A program made the translations under genes and the position numbers. Below are positions 5,647-6,186 of a DNA stretch of 6,186 nt, piece after piece (the first letter of the stretch is position 1; each line of letters starts with the position of its first letter). Source of the DNA: an uncultured Prevotella sp. Its GTDB lineage: Bacteria; Bacteroidota; Bacteroidia; Bacteroidales; Bacteroidaceae. A model generated the notes under the pieces. It did not search any database, had not been told where the DNA came from, and worked only from the letters and a program-made list of their open reading frames with translations. The DNA is taken from the NCBI GenBank assembly GCA_900770515.1, contig CAAHDP010000444.1, forward strand, positions 1-6,186, given 5' to 3'.

Positions 5647-5708
5647 AAAAAAAGAGGGAGGAGGTGCATGCATGGCTATACAGCCTACGGCAAGACATCC
5701 CCTCCCCT
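5647..5708 (-). terminator. Intrinsic terminator downstream of pfp
   Basis: On the minus strand AGGGGAGGGG (5708-5699) pairs with CCTCCTCCCT (5664-5655), allowing one bulged G and a G-U. Seven T residues follow (5653-5647). An inner hairpin GGCT/AGCC (5685-5682 with 5677-5674, loop GTAT) folds within the loop. It should end the pfp transcript, but it also sits directly in front of the GH25 gene. Confidence 0.7.
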
Positions 5709-5711
5709 AAA

Positions 5712-5770
5712 GGTCGGCTAGAAGAATCTAGCACCTATATAAGAATCTTTTATTTCTGAATCATCAGAAA
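5712..5770 (-). other. Two further hairpins in the pfp 3' untranslated region
   Basis: TTTCTGA and TCAGAAA (5764-5770 and 5753-5759) form a perfect 7-bp stem with a 4-nt loop, 8 bases after the pfp stop codon. GCTAGA and TCTAGC (5727-5732 and 5717-5722) form a second stem with a 4-nt loop, extended by GGT/ACC beyond a 2-nt bulge. Neither has a T-run. They may protect the 3' end of an abundant mRNA. They may instead be leader structures for the GH25 gene if it is transcribed from here. Confidence 0.5.
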
Positions 5771-5778
5771 CATATTTC

Positions 5779-6186
<408 letters not shown>

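Overview
The window looks like chromosomal DNA from a Bacteroidales bacterium, most likely the Prevotella/Segatella group. This is inference, not a database match. The supporting signs are TAnnTTTG promoter boxes instead of sigma70-type boxes, weak or absent Shine-Dalgarno sequences, tRNAs without an encoded CCA, a FadL/OmpP1-family outer-membrane protein of the Bacteroidales type, and a PPi-dependent phosphofructokinase.

Left end (1-224): two plus-strand tRNA genes, tRNA-Arg(ACG) and tRNA-Lys(CTT), followed by a strong intrinsic terminator. The tRNA-Arg carries a paired change at the normally invariant G19-C56 tertiary contact (A19, U56).

A 508-base stretch without a conventional gene (225-732) holds what looks like a compact minus-strand transcription unit. 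It has a near-consensus promoter (544-575), a transcript of about 145 nt, a possible 15-codon hydrophobic ORF (427-474), and a hairpin plus T-run terminator that begins at the ORF's stop codon.

733-3522: two minus-strand genes in the same direction. Upstream is a secreted protein with a Trp/Tyr/Pro-Trp-rich and Gly-rich tail (2527-3522). Downstream is a FadL/OmpP1-type outer-membrane beta-barrel (733-2346). The 180-bp gap between them holds a REP-like palindromic repeat and no obvious promoter, so they may be co-transcribed.

3523-3736 is a divergent promoter region. It serves the minus-strand pair and the plus-strand prmA (3737-4609, ribosomal protein L11 methyltransferase). prmA converges on a membrane-anchored GH25 muramidase (4718-5629, minus). 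An AT-rich 70-bp element with perfect 18-bp inverted repeats lies between their ends.

Right end: the C-terminal 135 residues of pfp (PPi-dependent phosphofructokinase, minus) run off the window. Three hairpins follow its stop codon, the last being a terminator. The GH25 start codon lies only 17 bases beyond that terminator's T-run.

The genes are mostly housekeeping or envelope functions and do not form one pathway. I see no defence system, CRISPR array, transposase or prophage. The least ordinary items are the micro-transcript with its hydrophobic peptide, the tRNA-Arg covariation, the two palindromic repeats, and the low-complexity secreted protein.
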